Shown here: one piece after another, positions 16,069 to 25,213 of the stretch | How the letters are laid out: each line of letters opens with the position of its first letter | Numbering within the stretch: the stretch's first letter is position 1 | Assembly: GCA_013153055.1 (NCBI GenBank) | Contig: JAADFE010000108.1 | Span: 1-36,675 of the forward strand | Origin: Campylobacterota bacterium | GTDB lineage: Bacteria > Campylobacterota > Campylobacteria > Campylobacterales > Sulfurovaceae | DNA: 36,675 nt | Reading direction: 5' to 3' | The notes under the pieces: generated by a model | What the model was told of the DNA's origin: nothing | Seen by the model: the letters and a program-made list of their open reading frames with translations, nothing else | Databases searched by the model: none | Translations under genes and position numbers: made by a program

Positions 16069-19000
16069 TTATTGGACTGAAATTAGTTTCTCTTCTACAT
16101 AAACTCCAAGGTTTTTTGCCTCATTTATAATCATTTGTGATACTTTCATATTTGATTCTATAATTATATCTGAGAGTTTAGATTTGATAGATAGTTGTAG
16201 AGGATGTTTTCCTGGATATTTTTGAGCTAGACAGTATAACTCCTCTATTATTTTGGTATCAGGCATAAGATTGATTGCCAAGATGACAGGAGGTAGATTA
16301 GGTTCTGGGGTATGTTTTACCTCTTTTTTTATTTTGATTTTCTCTTTTTTAGCATCTTTGAGTGACTCTATTTTTAGTATATTCATTCTAGTAAAATCAC
16401 CATCTTTTGTTATTCTAACTTTAAATGCAATAGGTTTAGATAAATCAAAATCTTCTTCTAACTCCTTTAGTCTATTTTCAAATAGCATTAGCTCAATATT
16501 TCCATGTAAATCCATAATATTAGCTATACCAAATTTGTTACCTTTTTTTGATATCTTTTCTGTAATATTTTCAATTTTTCCAACAATCAAAGCTTGTGAA
16601 CCATCTGCCAAATCTTCTATTTCTGAACTGAGAGTATATTTAATTCCTTCCAACTGTTCTCTATATTTATCTAATGGATGACCTGATACATAAAATCCTA
16701 GAGACTCTTTTTCTATCGCTAAAATCTCTAACAAATCATACTCAGGCATAGGTTGTATATCTATATTGACAGTAGTTAGCTCCTCATCATCTCCAAAAAG
16801 TGAACCAACAGCCATTTTTTTAGCTAACATAGCTTTACCAGCAGCCTCTACTATATCTTCCAATTGTGTAATAAGAGCTTGTCTAGTGTGACCAAAACTA
16901 TCAAATGCACCAGCTTTTATGAGTGTCTCTATAACTCTCTTGTTTACTTTACTAGCATCAATTCGTGATACAAAATCACTCATATCTTTGAACTCTCCAC
17001 CCTCATTTCTTGTTTGGATAATAGAGTTAATAGCCACATCTCCAGCACCTTTTAATGCACCCATACCAAAAAATACAATCTTTTTACCATCTATCTCATC
17101 AGCTTGGAAAACTAAATCAGAACGGTTTATATCAGGCGGACGAAGCTCTATATTGAGTCGTTTAAGCTCATCTACATATTTGACAACTTTGTCTGTATTG
17201 TTTTTTTCCAGAGTTAAAATCGCAGCCATAAACTCTGTTGGGTGATAATATTTTAAAAAGGAGGTATAAAATGTAATCATAGCATAAGCAGCTGAGTGAG
17301 ATTTGTTAAATCCATATCCAGCAAATTTCACAATCAAATCAAATAGTTCTTCTGATTTTGCTCTATCAAATCCCTTTTTCTCAGCACCATTGGCAAATTC
17401 ACCTTTGAGCCTATCCATCTCCTCTTTGATTTTTTTACCCATAGCACGACGAACAAGGTCAGCACCACCTAGAGAGAACCCACCAATAGTTTGAACTATC
17501 TGCATAACTTGCTCTTGATATACGATAACTCCATAGGTTGGCTTTAGTATAGGTTCAAGCTCAGGAAACATATATGTAATCTCAGCTCTTCCATGTTTTC
17601 TCTCCACAAAATCATCAAGCATACCAGACTCCATAGGTCCTGGTCTATATAGAGCCAACATCGCAATAATATCTTCAAATCCACTAGGTTTTAGCTTTTT
17701 TGCCAAATCTTGCATACCAGCTGATTCTATCTGAAATAGTCCTAGAGTATCACCTGTAGAGATATACTCATACACCTCTGGGTCATTTATATTCTCATGA
17801 ACAAAATCTATTCTCTTGCCATATCTCTTCTCTACTAGTTTGTTTGCTTCTTCTATAACTGTTAGAGTCTTTAGACCCAAAAAGTCAAATTTGATTAAGT
17901 CAACATCCTCTACATACTTTCCATTGTATTGTGTAGCTAGGGTATCCTGTCCTGTTGGTTTAAATATAGGAGTTTTTTCCCAAAGAGGCTCATTTGAGAT
18001 AACAACTCCAGCTGCGTGGGTTCCTGCATTTCTGTTTAGCCCTTCTAGTGCAAGAGCATAGTTCCAAACTCTTTTAGCTAGTGGATTTGACTCTATTAAC
18101 TCTTTTATTTTTGGCTCTTTTTCAAAAGATTTGGTTAGATTGATACCAAGCTCATCAGGAATTAGCTTTGCCATAGCATCAGCTTGAGAGTAGGGCATAT
18201 CAAGGACTCTTGCAACATCTCTGATAACCCCTTTTGCCAAAAGCTTACCAAAAGTGATAATCTGTGCTACATTATATCGTCCATATTTATTGATAACATA
18301 ATCAAGTATCTCCTGTCTTCTAGCTTGACAAAAATCCATATCAATATCAGGCATAGATACCCTCTCAGGATTTAGAAATCTCTCAAAAAGCAGACCATAA
18401 GGCATAGGGTCTATATCGGTGATTTTCAAAGAGTATGCTACAAGCGAACCTGCCGCACTCCCTCTACCTGGTCCCACTGGAATACCCATTTTTTTAGCTT
18501 GGTCAACAAACTCCCAAACTATTAGCATATATCCAGGGAACTTCATAGAGTTGATAATATCCATCTCTGTTTGAAGTCTATCTCTATACTCTTGGTGTTT
18601 TTCTGTTGGAACTATCTTTAGTCTCTCTTCTAAACCTTTTTTGGACTCATGGATAAATAGAGTTTTGTCATTTTCTAGTGAGTACTCTCTATCTGGTTCA
18701 GGTAAAGTTATTCCTGCCTCTTTGGCTCTCTCTCTTGTAAATTTAAAGTTTGGTGGAGTTGGGTTTCCTAATTTTATCTCTAGGTTACATTTGTTGGCTA
18801 TCTCTTGGGTATTACTAATAGCTTCTGGAATATCAGCAAATAGTTGAGCCATCTCTTGGGGTGATTTGATATAAAACTCATGAACAGAGTGTCTCATTCT
18901 ATTTGGGTCATCATAAAGTTTGTTCATGGCTATACACATAAAAGCCTCATGTGCATCAGCATCTTTTTTTAGTGTATAGTGAGTATCATTTGTAGCAATT

Positions 19001-19626
19001 AGTTTAATCCCTGTCTCTTGGGAGAGTTGTATGAGCTGTTTGTCTATATTGTATTGATGGTCAATTCCATGACGCATTATCTCTATATAAAAGTCATCTC
19101 CAAATAACTCTTTGTATTTTAAGGCTACTCTTTTTGCTTCATCATACCCTTTGGCTCCATTTTTGACATTTCTATCACTTAGATTTAGGTGCCAACTTAT
19201 CTCTCCTTGTAGACATGCACTAGAGCAGATTAGCCCCTCTGCATGGTCTTTTAGTAAATCCCAGTTTATTCTAGGATAGTAGTAAAACCCATGAATATAG
19301 GCTTGTGAGCTTAGATACATCAGATTTTTATAACCTATCTCATTTTTGGCATATAGACATAGGTGAAATCTCTGTCTAGTACTTTTGTCTCCTATCTCAG
19401 AGTGGTTATGGATATACGCCTCCATACCTATGATAGGTTTAATCCCTGCCTTTTTCATAGTATTATAAAATGTAATCGTACCAAACATATTACCATGGTC
19501 GGTCATAGCCACAGAGTCCATGCCAAGCTCTTTGATTTTGGATGCCAAAACATCTATTTTGTTTGCACCATCAAGCATAGAGTATTCAGTGTGTAGATGT
19601 AGATGGGTATATTGGATATTAGACAT
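16069..19626 (-). CDS. dnaE: DNA polymerase III alpha subunit
   Basis: Replicative DNA polymerase catalytic subunit of the C family. The 1185 residues are full length. An N-terminal PHP domain begins YTHLHLHTEYSMLDGA with its metal-binding histidines. The polymerase core shows GPGRGSAAGSLVAYSL and the catalytic aspartates in MPDIDMDFCQARR (about 420-430), followed by the thumb/fingers blocks GLFQIESAGMQ and YGFNKSHSAAYAMI. The OB-fold appears near 980-1080 (ALIVGKIENI). No intein or frameshift is visible. It is transcribed alone: the flanking gaps are 238 bp and 284 bp. Confidence 0.97.
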   Translation of the reverse strand: MSNIQYTHLHLHTEYSMLDGANKIDVLASKIKELGMDSVAMTDHGNMFGTITFYNTMKKAGIKPIIGMEAYIHNHSEIGDKSTRQRFHLCLYAKNEIGYKNLMYLSSQAYIHGFYYYPRINWDLLKDHAEGLICSSACLQGEISWHLNLSDRNVKNGAKGYDEAKRVALKYKELFGDDFYIEIMRHGIDHQYNIDKQLIQLSQETGIKLIATNDTHYTLKKDADAHEAFMCIAMNKLYDDPNRMRHSVHEFYIKSPQEMAQLFADIPEAISNTQEIANKCNLEIKLGNPTPPNFKFTRERAKEAGITLPEPDREYSLENDKTLFIHESKKGLEERLKIVPTEKHQEYRDRLQTEMDIINSMKFPGYMLIVWEFVDQAKKMGIPVGPGRGSAAGSLVAYSLKITDIDPMPYGLLFERFLNPERVSMPDIDMDFCQARRQEILDYVINKYGRYNVAQIITFGKLLAKGVIRDVARVLDMPYSQADAMAKLIPDELGINLTKSFEKEPKIKELIESNPLAKRVWNYALALEGLNRNAGTHAAGVVISNEPLWEKTPIFKPTGQDTLATQYNGKYVEDVDLIKFDFLGLKTLTVIEEANKLVEKRYGKRIDFVHENINDPEVYEYISTGDTLGLFQIESAGMQDLAKKLKPSGFEDIIAMLALYRPGPMESGMLDDFVERKHGRAEITYMFPELEPILKPTYGVIVYQEQVMQIVQTIGGFSLGGADLVRRAMGKKIKEEMDRLKGEFANGAEKKGFDRAKSEELFDLIVKFAGYGFNKSHSAAYAMITFYTSFLKYYHPTEFMAAILTLEKNNTDKVVKYVDELKRLNIELRPPDINRSDLVFQADEIDGKKIVFFGMGALKGAGDVAINSIIQTRNEGGEFKDMSDFVSRIDASKVNKRVIETLIKAGAFDSFGHTRQALITQLEDIVEAAGKAMLAKKMAVGSLFGDDEELTTVNIDIQPMPEYDLLEILAIEKESLGFYVSGHPLDKYREQLEGIKYTLSSEIEDLADGSQALIVGKIENITEKISKKGNKFGIANIMDLHGNIELMLFENRLKELEEDFDLSKPIAFKVRITKDGDFTRMNILKIESLKDAKKEKIKIKKEVKHTPEPNLPPVILAINLMPDTKIIEELYCLAQKYPGKHPLQLSIKSKLSDIIIESNMKVSQMIINEAKNLGVYVEEKLISVQ

Positions 19627-19701
19627 ATATTATTCTTTCTATTTTTATTTTAATATATCAAATTATTGTTAAAAGAGCCATAAAAAAATAAAAATCAGAT
19701 T

Positions 19702-19741
19702 TATAATAGAAGTTTGAAAAAACTAACAAACTTCTATTATA
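19702..19741 (-). terminator. Rho-independent terminator downstream of rnr
   Basis: Perfect 15-bp stem TATAATAGAAGTTTG / CAAACTTCTATTATA with a 10-nt loop. On the minus strand it is followed by ATCTGATTTTTATTTTTTT. It lies about 170 bp past the rnr stop codon, leaving a long 3' untranslated stretch (19742-19910) in which I see no gene. Confidence 0.75.
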
Positions 19742-19910
19742 TAATGGGGATAAGTATATCTCAATAGCACCATAAAAGGAGGAAGAGATTTCATAAAAAA
19801 TATTCTACAGATTGTAAATGTAAAATAACTAGTGCTATTTATTGATATAAGGAATTATAACACAGTATAACTTAAATATAAATTAACATAAATAAATTAT
19901 TTTTAATATT

Positions 19911-21884
19911 TTATCGGATATCTGTTATATCACTATCTAGTTTATTGATAAATTTGGCTTCTATATGAGCTAGGGCTATATTTACCTCTGATATAGAGAC
20001 TCTGATTTTATCAAATAGCATTAGATTATCTCTTCTTAGATTTACTACTACACCTTTGATATCACCATCTAATACTGCTTTGGCACTATCTTCTGTTATC
20101 TCTACTATATGTGCTTCAAACTCTTTGCCTCTTTGGGTATCTGCCCATCTAGCTAGTTTTCTATCTCTAAAATCCCACTCTGCTTTAGTCGATTCTCTCT
20201 CTAACTCCGAGACTCTAGCACATAGTGGTTCTATATTTCTAAGTAGATACTCCTTTTGTTGTTTGTCATCTTTTAGCTGTGCTTTGATTAATCTATGTAA
20301 AATCAAATCAGAGTATCTTCTAATAGGAGATGTAAAATGGCTATAGTGACTAAATCCTAATCCAAAATGCCCCTCATTGTGGGCTGAGTATGTAGCCTGT
20401 TTTAGAGATTTGATAATCATCTCATCCACTTCACTCTCTATGCCCATACTCTCAGCCTCTTTTTGGATAGCTCTAATTAGAGATGGACTATCCTCATAGT
20501 TTGAGACAAATAGCCCAATAGTAGCCAACTCCTCTAGTAACTCCTCTAGTTTACTAAGCTGTGGTGGTTGATGAATTCTAAATATACCATAGTCATCAAA
20601 TCTTTTTGCACTTGCTTGGTTGGCTAGTAGCATACACTCCTCTATAAGTGAGTGTGATGGAGTTCCTGTCTCTACTTGGGTAGATAGTAATTTATGCTCT
20701 TCATCTATAGTTAGTTTTATCTCTTCACTTCTAAAATCAAAACCATTTTTGAGTCGTTTGGCTCTTAGCTTTTTAGTTATACTATATAGTGGTAGTAGAT
20801 AATCTATTATTCTCTTCTCATGCTCTTTTGTTATATCGGCACCACTATTTTGGATGATTTTATCTACTTCATTATAGTTAAATCTCCTTTTTGAGTGGAT
20901 AATAGCCTCAAAAAACTCCTCTTTTAATGGTAGTAGAGTATCTCTATCTAGCTCTATTTTTGCTACAAATGCTAATCTATCCTCATGAGGTTTTAGTGAA
21001 CAGATATTCTCACTAAGTACTCGTGGTAACATAGGAAAAGATTTATGTGGTAGATATGTAGTAAATCCTCTTCTTTTAGCTTCATTATCTATTGGGCTAA
21101 AATAGTCAACATAGTGACTAACATCAGCTATAGCCACAAATAGAGTATAGCTTTTTGTATCAAAATAGATAGCATCATCAAAATCTTTTGCTGTTACAGG
21201 GTCGATAGTACAAAAGTCTAACTCTCTTAGGTCTGTACGATTTTGATGCTCTTCTGCATTGACATATTGTTCTACCTCTTTGGCTTGTTGCATTGAGTCA
21301 AATTCAAACTCATCTGCTCTATTATATAGTGCTAGAGAGATTTTTTCATCTACTTTTGGGTCTCCTAGATGACCAAAAACCTCTAAAACTTTATCAGTTT
21401 GAGTATCTACTTTTAGGACTGTACCTATTTTTAATGTTTTGATATCTACCCCATCCATTATTGCATTGGAGGGTAGGGTTGTTTTGATATTTAAAATCTC
21501 AAATTCACCAGCTTCGTTTATATTGGTGTATAGTATATTGTATATGTGAGCTTTTTTGATTACTAAAACCACTTTGGCAGAGGCTCTACCTCTTCGGGCT
21601 ATAATTCGTTTGACTACAACTATATCTCCATAGTTGGCATCACCTAAATCATCAGGCTCAACCAATAGGTCTCTTTGTTGTTCACTTGAAGCCTCTACAA
21701 ACCCTTTTCCATCTTTGTTTATATATAATCTTCCTACTCTATAGAGTGATTTTAATCTCCATAATCCATCAATCTCTTCGATAACACCGAGCTGTTTTAG
21801 AGTTTGGAAGTTATTTTTATCTTCTATTTCTAAATCACTCTCTTTTAACCCATTGGTTAACTGTATTGCAAATGGGCTACTCAT
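19911..21884 (-). CDS. rnr: Ribonuclease R (RNB-family 3'-5' exoribonuclease)
   Basis: Processive exoribonuclease that degrades structured RNA. In order: an OB/cold-shock-like region (about 50-110, RLYINKDGKGFVEA), an RNB catalytic domain with metal-binding aspartates in CTIDPVTAKDFDDAIYFD (D228, D234, D236, D237), and a C-terminal S1 domain (about 576-650). At 657 residues it is shorter than E. coli RNase R (813) and lacks the long N-terminal helix-turn-helix and the basic C-terminal tail; this shorter form is usual in Campylobacterota. The start overlaps the end of the upstream AGCS transporter gene by 4 bp (ATGA), so the two are probably co-transcribed. Confidence 0.93.
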   Translation of the reverse strand: MSSPFAIQLTNGLKESDLEIEDKNNFQTLKQLGVIEEIDGLWRLKSLYRVGRLYINKDGKGFVEASSEQQRDLLVEPDDLGDANYGDIVVVKRIIARRGRASAKVVLVIKKAHIYNILYTNINEAGEFEILNIKTTLPSNAIMDGVDIKTLKIGTVLKVDTQTDKVLEVFGHLGDPKVDEKISLALYNRADEFEFDSMQQAKEVEQYVNAEEHQNRTDLRELDFCTIDPVTAKDFDDAIYFDTKSYTLFVAIADVSHYVDYFSPIDNEAKRRGFTTYLPHKSFPMLPRVLSENICSLKPHEDRLAFVAKIELDRDTLLPLKEEFFEAIIHSKRRFNYNEVDKIIQNSGADITKEHEKRIIDYLLPLYSITKKLRAKRLKNGFDFRSEEIKLTIDEEHKLLSTQVETGTPSHSLIEECMLLANQASAKRFDDYGIFRIHQPPQLSKLEELLEELATIGLFVSNYEDSPSLIRAIQKEAESMGIESEVDEMIIKSLKQATYSAHNEGHFGLGFSHYSHFTSPIRRYSDLILHRLIKAQLKDDKQQKEYLLRNIEPLCARVSELERESTKAEWDFRDRKLARWADTQRGKEFEAHIVEITEDSAKAVLDGDIKGVVVNLRRDNLMLFDKIRVSISEVNIALAHIEAKFINKLDSDITDIR

Positions 21885-23329
21885 CTAATAGCCTCATTAT
21901 CAAGCTCACCTGATTTTAGTTTAGCTAGATAATCTTTTAGATATCTCTTTACATCTCCTGACATAACCACAAGCCCAAATATATTAGGAATAGCTAGAGC
22001 TAGAAATAGTATAGAACTAAAATCAACCATCAATCCTGTATTGGCTATAGTAGCTATAATAATAAAAGCCAAAAATATAAGCTTGAATATTATAGATGAT
22101 TTGATACCAAAAATATAGACCCAAGCTCTCTCTCCATAGTATGACCATGAAATCATAGTAGAGAATGCAAAAAGGAAAATAGCAAATCCTAAAACATGAG
22201 GAAACCAACTAACTACTGAACCAAAAGCTGCTGAGGTTAAATTTGCTCCCTGTTTAGCAGCGATAATAGCATCAAGTTCAGGAGTTCCACCTGTATATAC
22301 TCCTGTAATAATAACAACTAATGCAGTCATAGTACATACTATAACAGTATCTACAAATGGCTCATATAGTGATACTAATCCCTGACGGATAGGGTATTTG
22401 ACTCTAGCAGGAGCGTGAGCAATAGCAGCAGAACCAAGTCCTGCCTCATTTGAAAATACTGCTCTTTGAAATCCTTGTGCCATGGCTCCAAACATACCAC
22501 CAGCTACAGCAGTTGGAGTAAATGCCTCTTTGAAAATAAGTGCAAAAGCATCATCTATAGCACTAAAATTTACAAATAGAACCCAAAAAACCATAAGTAG
22601 ATAAAAAGCAACCATAAAAGGAACGATAGTCTCAGCTACATGTGCAATCCTTTTAATTCCACCTATAATAACAAGTCCAGTAATAAAAGCTAACAAAATT
22701 CCAAAAGCATAAGGATAATCATTGAAAAAAGGAACCTCATTTTGCATAATTCCTAATGATTGTGAGACCTGAAAAGTGTTACCAGCCCCAATAGCTCCTA
22801 GTATTAGAAATATCGCATATATAAATGATAATGATTTTCCAGTTTTTGCCCACCCTTTTTCGGCAAAACCTTTGGATAGATACTCCATAGCTCCACCCAT
22901 AATAGTACCATCTGGTAAAAACTCTCTATATCTAATAGATAGTGTAACCTCTGTAAATTTAAGAGTCATTCCTAAAAATCCAGCCATTATCATCCAAAAA
23001 GCTGCTCCTGCTCCACCTAAAGATATAGCGATAGAGACAGCGGCTATATTTCCAATACCAACAGTAGCTGATAGTGCCGTTGTTAGTGATTGAAAAGGGG
23101 TAATGATACCTTTATCTTCTGCTGTGTGGTATTTTCCTCTTACTATTGCTAATGAGTGAGGTAGCATTTTTAGATTGACAAATCCCATTTTGAAAGTTAG
23201 ATATATACCACCTGCAATTAGCCATGCTACTACAAAAGGGAAACTAGTTCCCTCAATATGCCCAAAGAAAATATCAAAAAATAGGATATTTTCAAAGAAA
23301 TGGTTGATAGATTGAAATATTTCGTTCAT
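21881..23329 (-). CDS. AGCS-family sodium:alanine/glycine symporter
   Basis: Inner-membrane secondary transporter that brings in small neutral amino acids with Na+. The 482 residues form about 11 hydrophobic spans. Family signatures are LTTALSATVGIGNIAAVSIA (about 82-101), AGFLGMTLKFTEVTL, and FSNEAGLGSAAIAHAPA, which carry substrate- and sodium-contacting residues. The motifs look intact. The substrate (alanine, glycine or another) cannot be decided. Overlap with rnr is by ATGA. The upstream LysM gene in the same direction ends 54 bp before its start. Confidence 0.93.
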   Translation of the reverse strand: MNEIFQSINHFFENILFFDIFFGHIEGTSFPFVVAWLIAGGIYLTFKMGFVNLKMLPHSLAIVRGKYHTAEDKGIITPFQSLTTALSATVGIGNIAAVSIAISLGGAGAAFWMIMAGFLGMTLKFTEVTLSIRYREFLPDGTIMGGAMEYLSKGFAEKGWAKTGKSLSFIYAIFLILGAIGAGNTFQVSQSLGIMQNEVPFFNDYPYAFGILLAFITGLVIIGGIKRIAHVAETIVPFMVAFYLLMVFWVLFVNFSAIDDAFALIFKEAFTPTAVAGGMFGAMAQGFQRAVFSNEAGLGSAAIAHAPARVKYPIRQGLVSLYEPFVDTVIVCTMTALVVIITGVYTGGTPELDAIIAAKQGANLTSAAFGSVVSWFPHVLGFAIFLFAFSTMISWSYYGERAWVYIFGIKSSIIFKLIFLAFIIIATIANTGLMVDFSSILFLALAIPNIFGLVVMSGDVKRYLKDYLAKLKSGELDNEAIR

Positions 23330-23383
23330 TTAAGCCCCTTTTTATTTGATTGATATTGTATATAAAAGATATTATATTTATAA

Positions 23384-24160
23384 TTAATTATCATCTAAAG
23401 GTATAAAATCACTATTATCAACTGGTTCATCATCTATAAAAACAGGTTCTTCTAACATATCTACTTCAGTTTTTTTAGGCATAGTGAAAATTTTCGCCAT
23501 AGGGTAATCTTCTATTGATTCTTTTGTTTTTTTGACTTCTTTTGGCTTTTCTTTGATAGTTTTTTTGGGAGTGACTGGTTTTTTCTTTATAATATGTTTT
23601 ATTTTTTTAAATTTTTTGTATTTATAGTGAGGACTTAGAGGAATAATAATTCTATCTCCTACAATAAGCTGTAAATCTTCTGCTATTTTATCTCTATTGG
23701 CTCTATATATTTTATAATATTTTCTTTTGTCTCCATAATATTTTTTTGCATAATCAGATAATCTATCGCCTTTTTTTACAACCACAACAATATGGTCTTT
23801 TGGTGGTGTCTTTTTTTTAGTCTCTTTCTTTTCTTCGTTCTCTTTTACATTTTTTTCTTTTGTTAATTTAGATAAACAGTTTTTTATATTTGATATATCT
23901 TTACTTTTTTGTTTAGTATCTTTTTTAGTCTCTAACTCTGATAGTTTTTTTAAAATAAAAGCAAGTTGTTTTTTAATCTCATCTAAGTCTCTATTTTGTT
24001 GTTCAAGTCTTGAATTTTCTCCACAACCTACAATCTCTTTTTGTACTAAATCACTTTTACCTGATTCGTCTACTAGTTTGATGCTCTCTTCTGCCATACT
24101 TGTCATACTAAATGTTAACATCAATACAATAAGCCCTTTTTTTGATAAAACTTCTATCAT
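23384..24160 (-). CDS. LysM-domain exported protein, unknown role
   Basis: A 258-residue lysine-rich protein with a signal peptide (GLIVLMLTFSMTSMA, cut near residue 23). A predicted coiled-coil stretch (about 52-80, RLEQQNRDLDEIKKQLAF) leads into a charged linker and one LysM domain (about 122-173: VVVKKGDRLSDYAKKYYGD ... DLQLIVGDRIIIP), which should bind peptidoglycan. The tail is basic (KYKKFKKIKHIIKKKP), then acidic (EPVFIDDEPVDNSDF). No catalytic domain is present, so it is probably a wall-associated structural or adaptor protein. The start is ATG after AGGAGAG. The adjacent gene upstream is divergent. Confidence 0.8.
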   Translation of the reverse strand: MIEVLSKKGLIVLMLTFSMTSMAEESIKLVDESGKSDLVQKEIVGCGENSRLEQQNRDLDEIKKQLAFILKKLSELETKKDTKQKSKDISNIKNCLSKLTKEKNVKENEEKKETKKKTPPKDHIVVVVKKGDRLSDYAKKYYGDKRKYYKIYRANRDKIAEDLQLIVGDRIIIPLSPHYKYKKFKKIKHIIKKKPVTPKKTIKEKPKEVKKTKESIEDYPMAKIFTMPKKTEVDMLEEPVFIDDEPVDNSDFIPLDDN

Positions 24161-24256
24161 TTATACTCTCCTAAAATATTATTAATTCTTACTAAAACAT
24201 TATAACATATTAGATATTTAATTTTGTTAGAAGATGCAAAATCATATAAATTTTGC

Positions 24257-24262
24257 TATAAT
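24257..24262 (+). promoter_or_regulatory. Extended -10 box of the DJ-1/PfpI gene
   Basis: TTGCTATAAT is an extended -10 element 22 bp before the chosen ATG (24285). It lies inside the longer possible reading frame that would begin at 24234, which argues against that longer start. Confidence 0.6.
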
Positions 24263-24284
24263 TTTAATTAAAAAAGGAATTGAG

Positions 24285-24851
24285 ATGGCAACAGTATTGG
24301 TACCATTGGCAAAAGGTTTTGAAGAGGTTGAAGCAGTATCACTAATTGATGTTATGCGTAGAGGTGGAATAGAGGTTATTTCTGCTTATTTAGATGGTGA
24401 GTTTGAGACCGATTTAGTTTTAGGTGCAAATGGGATAACAATTAAAGCTGATGTACCTATCAAAACAGTAATAGCAGATGATTTTGATATGATTGTACTC
24501 CCTGGTGGTTGGGATGGAACTTATGCTTTGGCTGAAAATGAAAAGGTACAATCTCTACTTAGAGAGTTCAAAGAGAAAGATAAAGTAGTAGGTGCAATAT
24601 GTGCAGCTCCATATGCACTCAAAACAGCTGGTGTTTTAGGAGATGAATATACATGTTATCCAAGTGTAGAGAACGAGATAAAACAAGATGGCTATAGAGA
24701 TGATAAAAAAGTAGTAGTTGATGGAAATATTATAACATCAAGAGGACCGGGAACTGCTCTATGTTTTGGACTAGAGATAGTCAAGAGACTAGTTGGAGTT
24801 GAGAGTTACCAAGCTGTAAAAGATGGTATGCTTTTAGATTTTTGTAACTAA
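24285..24851 (+). CDS. DJ-1/PfpI-family protein (YajL/ThiJ-like)
   Basis: A 188-residue cytoplasmic DJ-1 superfamily protein. The nucleophile elbow VGAICAAPYALKTAG places Cys at 106, the same number as human DJ-1, with the supporting Glu in GFEEVEAV (E14/E15) and GG in LPGGWDG. YajL/DJ-1 members have been assigned protein/nucleotide deglycase, glyoxalase or oxidative-stress chaperone roles; which applies is unsettled. An in-frame ATG at 24234 would add 17 residues, but the start at 24285 has AAAAAGGAAT upstream and begins MATVLVPLAKGFEE, the usual N-terminus. It converges on, and overlaps by 4 bp, the cytochrome gene on the other strand. Confidence 0.9.
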   Translation: MATVLVPLAKGFEEVEAVSLIDVMRRGGIEVISAYLDGEFETDLVLGANGITIKADVPIKTVIADDFDMIVLPGGWDGTYALAENEKVQSLLREFKEKDKVVGAICAAPYALKTAGVLGDEYTCYPSVENEIKQDGYRDDKKVVVDGNIITSRGPGTALCFGLEIVKRLVGVESYQAVKDGMLLDFCN

Positions 24852-25213
24852 TCTTTCTCTATATCAGGAGGCAAGATGAGTTTTTTTCTAATATCAAAAA
24901 AATTCATATACTCTTCTACCTCTTGGTATAAAGCTGTATCGTTTAAATCAATTTTATTTTTCATTGGAAATTTCAAAAAAAATTGGTTAGGCATAATGGA
25001 CTCTGTTTTATTAGGGTTTTTTAGATATTTCAATATTTTATCTTTTATGAGTTGATTGTCGCTATATCTCATAAGATATCTTCTATATATAAGCTCACTT
25101 GGTATTTGCTGTTTTTTGTGACAATTTAGACAAGTTTTTTCTAGTCTAGTAGATGGTGGTTGTGCTATTAGTGTTGTGATTGATACTATAAAAATGAGAC
25201 TATTTTTTACCAT
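24848..25213 (-). CDS. Small monohaem c-type cytochrome, periplasmic
   Basis: A 121-residue protein with a signal peptide (about 1-18, LIFIVSITTLIA) and one haem-binding motif, C28-LN-C31-H32. Candidate distal Met ligands are M74 (ESIMPNQF) and M84. The spacing is that of a small class I cytochrome c; the remainder does not match a subgroup I can name. Its start overlaps the end of the sensor kinase gene by 7 bp, so it is the third gene of a regulator-kinase-cytochrome operon. It may be the redox partner or signal input of the kinase, or simply a target gene; this is inference. Confidence 0.78.
   Translation of the reverse strand: MVKNSLIFIVSITTLIAQPPSTRLEKTCLNCHKKQQIPSELIYRRYLMRYSDNQLIKDKILKYLKNPNKTESIMPNQFFLKFPMKNKIDLNDTALYQEVEEYMNFFDIRKKLILPPDIEKD

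Noticed and set aside
24234-24284. Longer start for the DJ-1/PfpI gene
   Set aside because: The extended -10 box lies within this stretch and the ribosome binding site fits the ATG at 24285, where the family's N-terminus begins.
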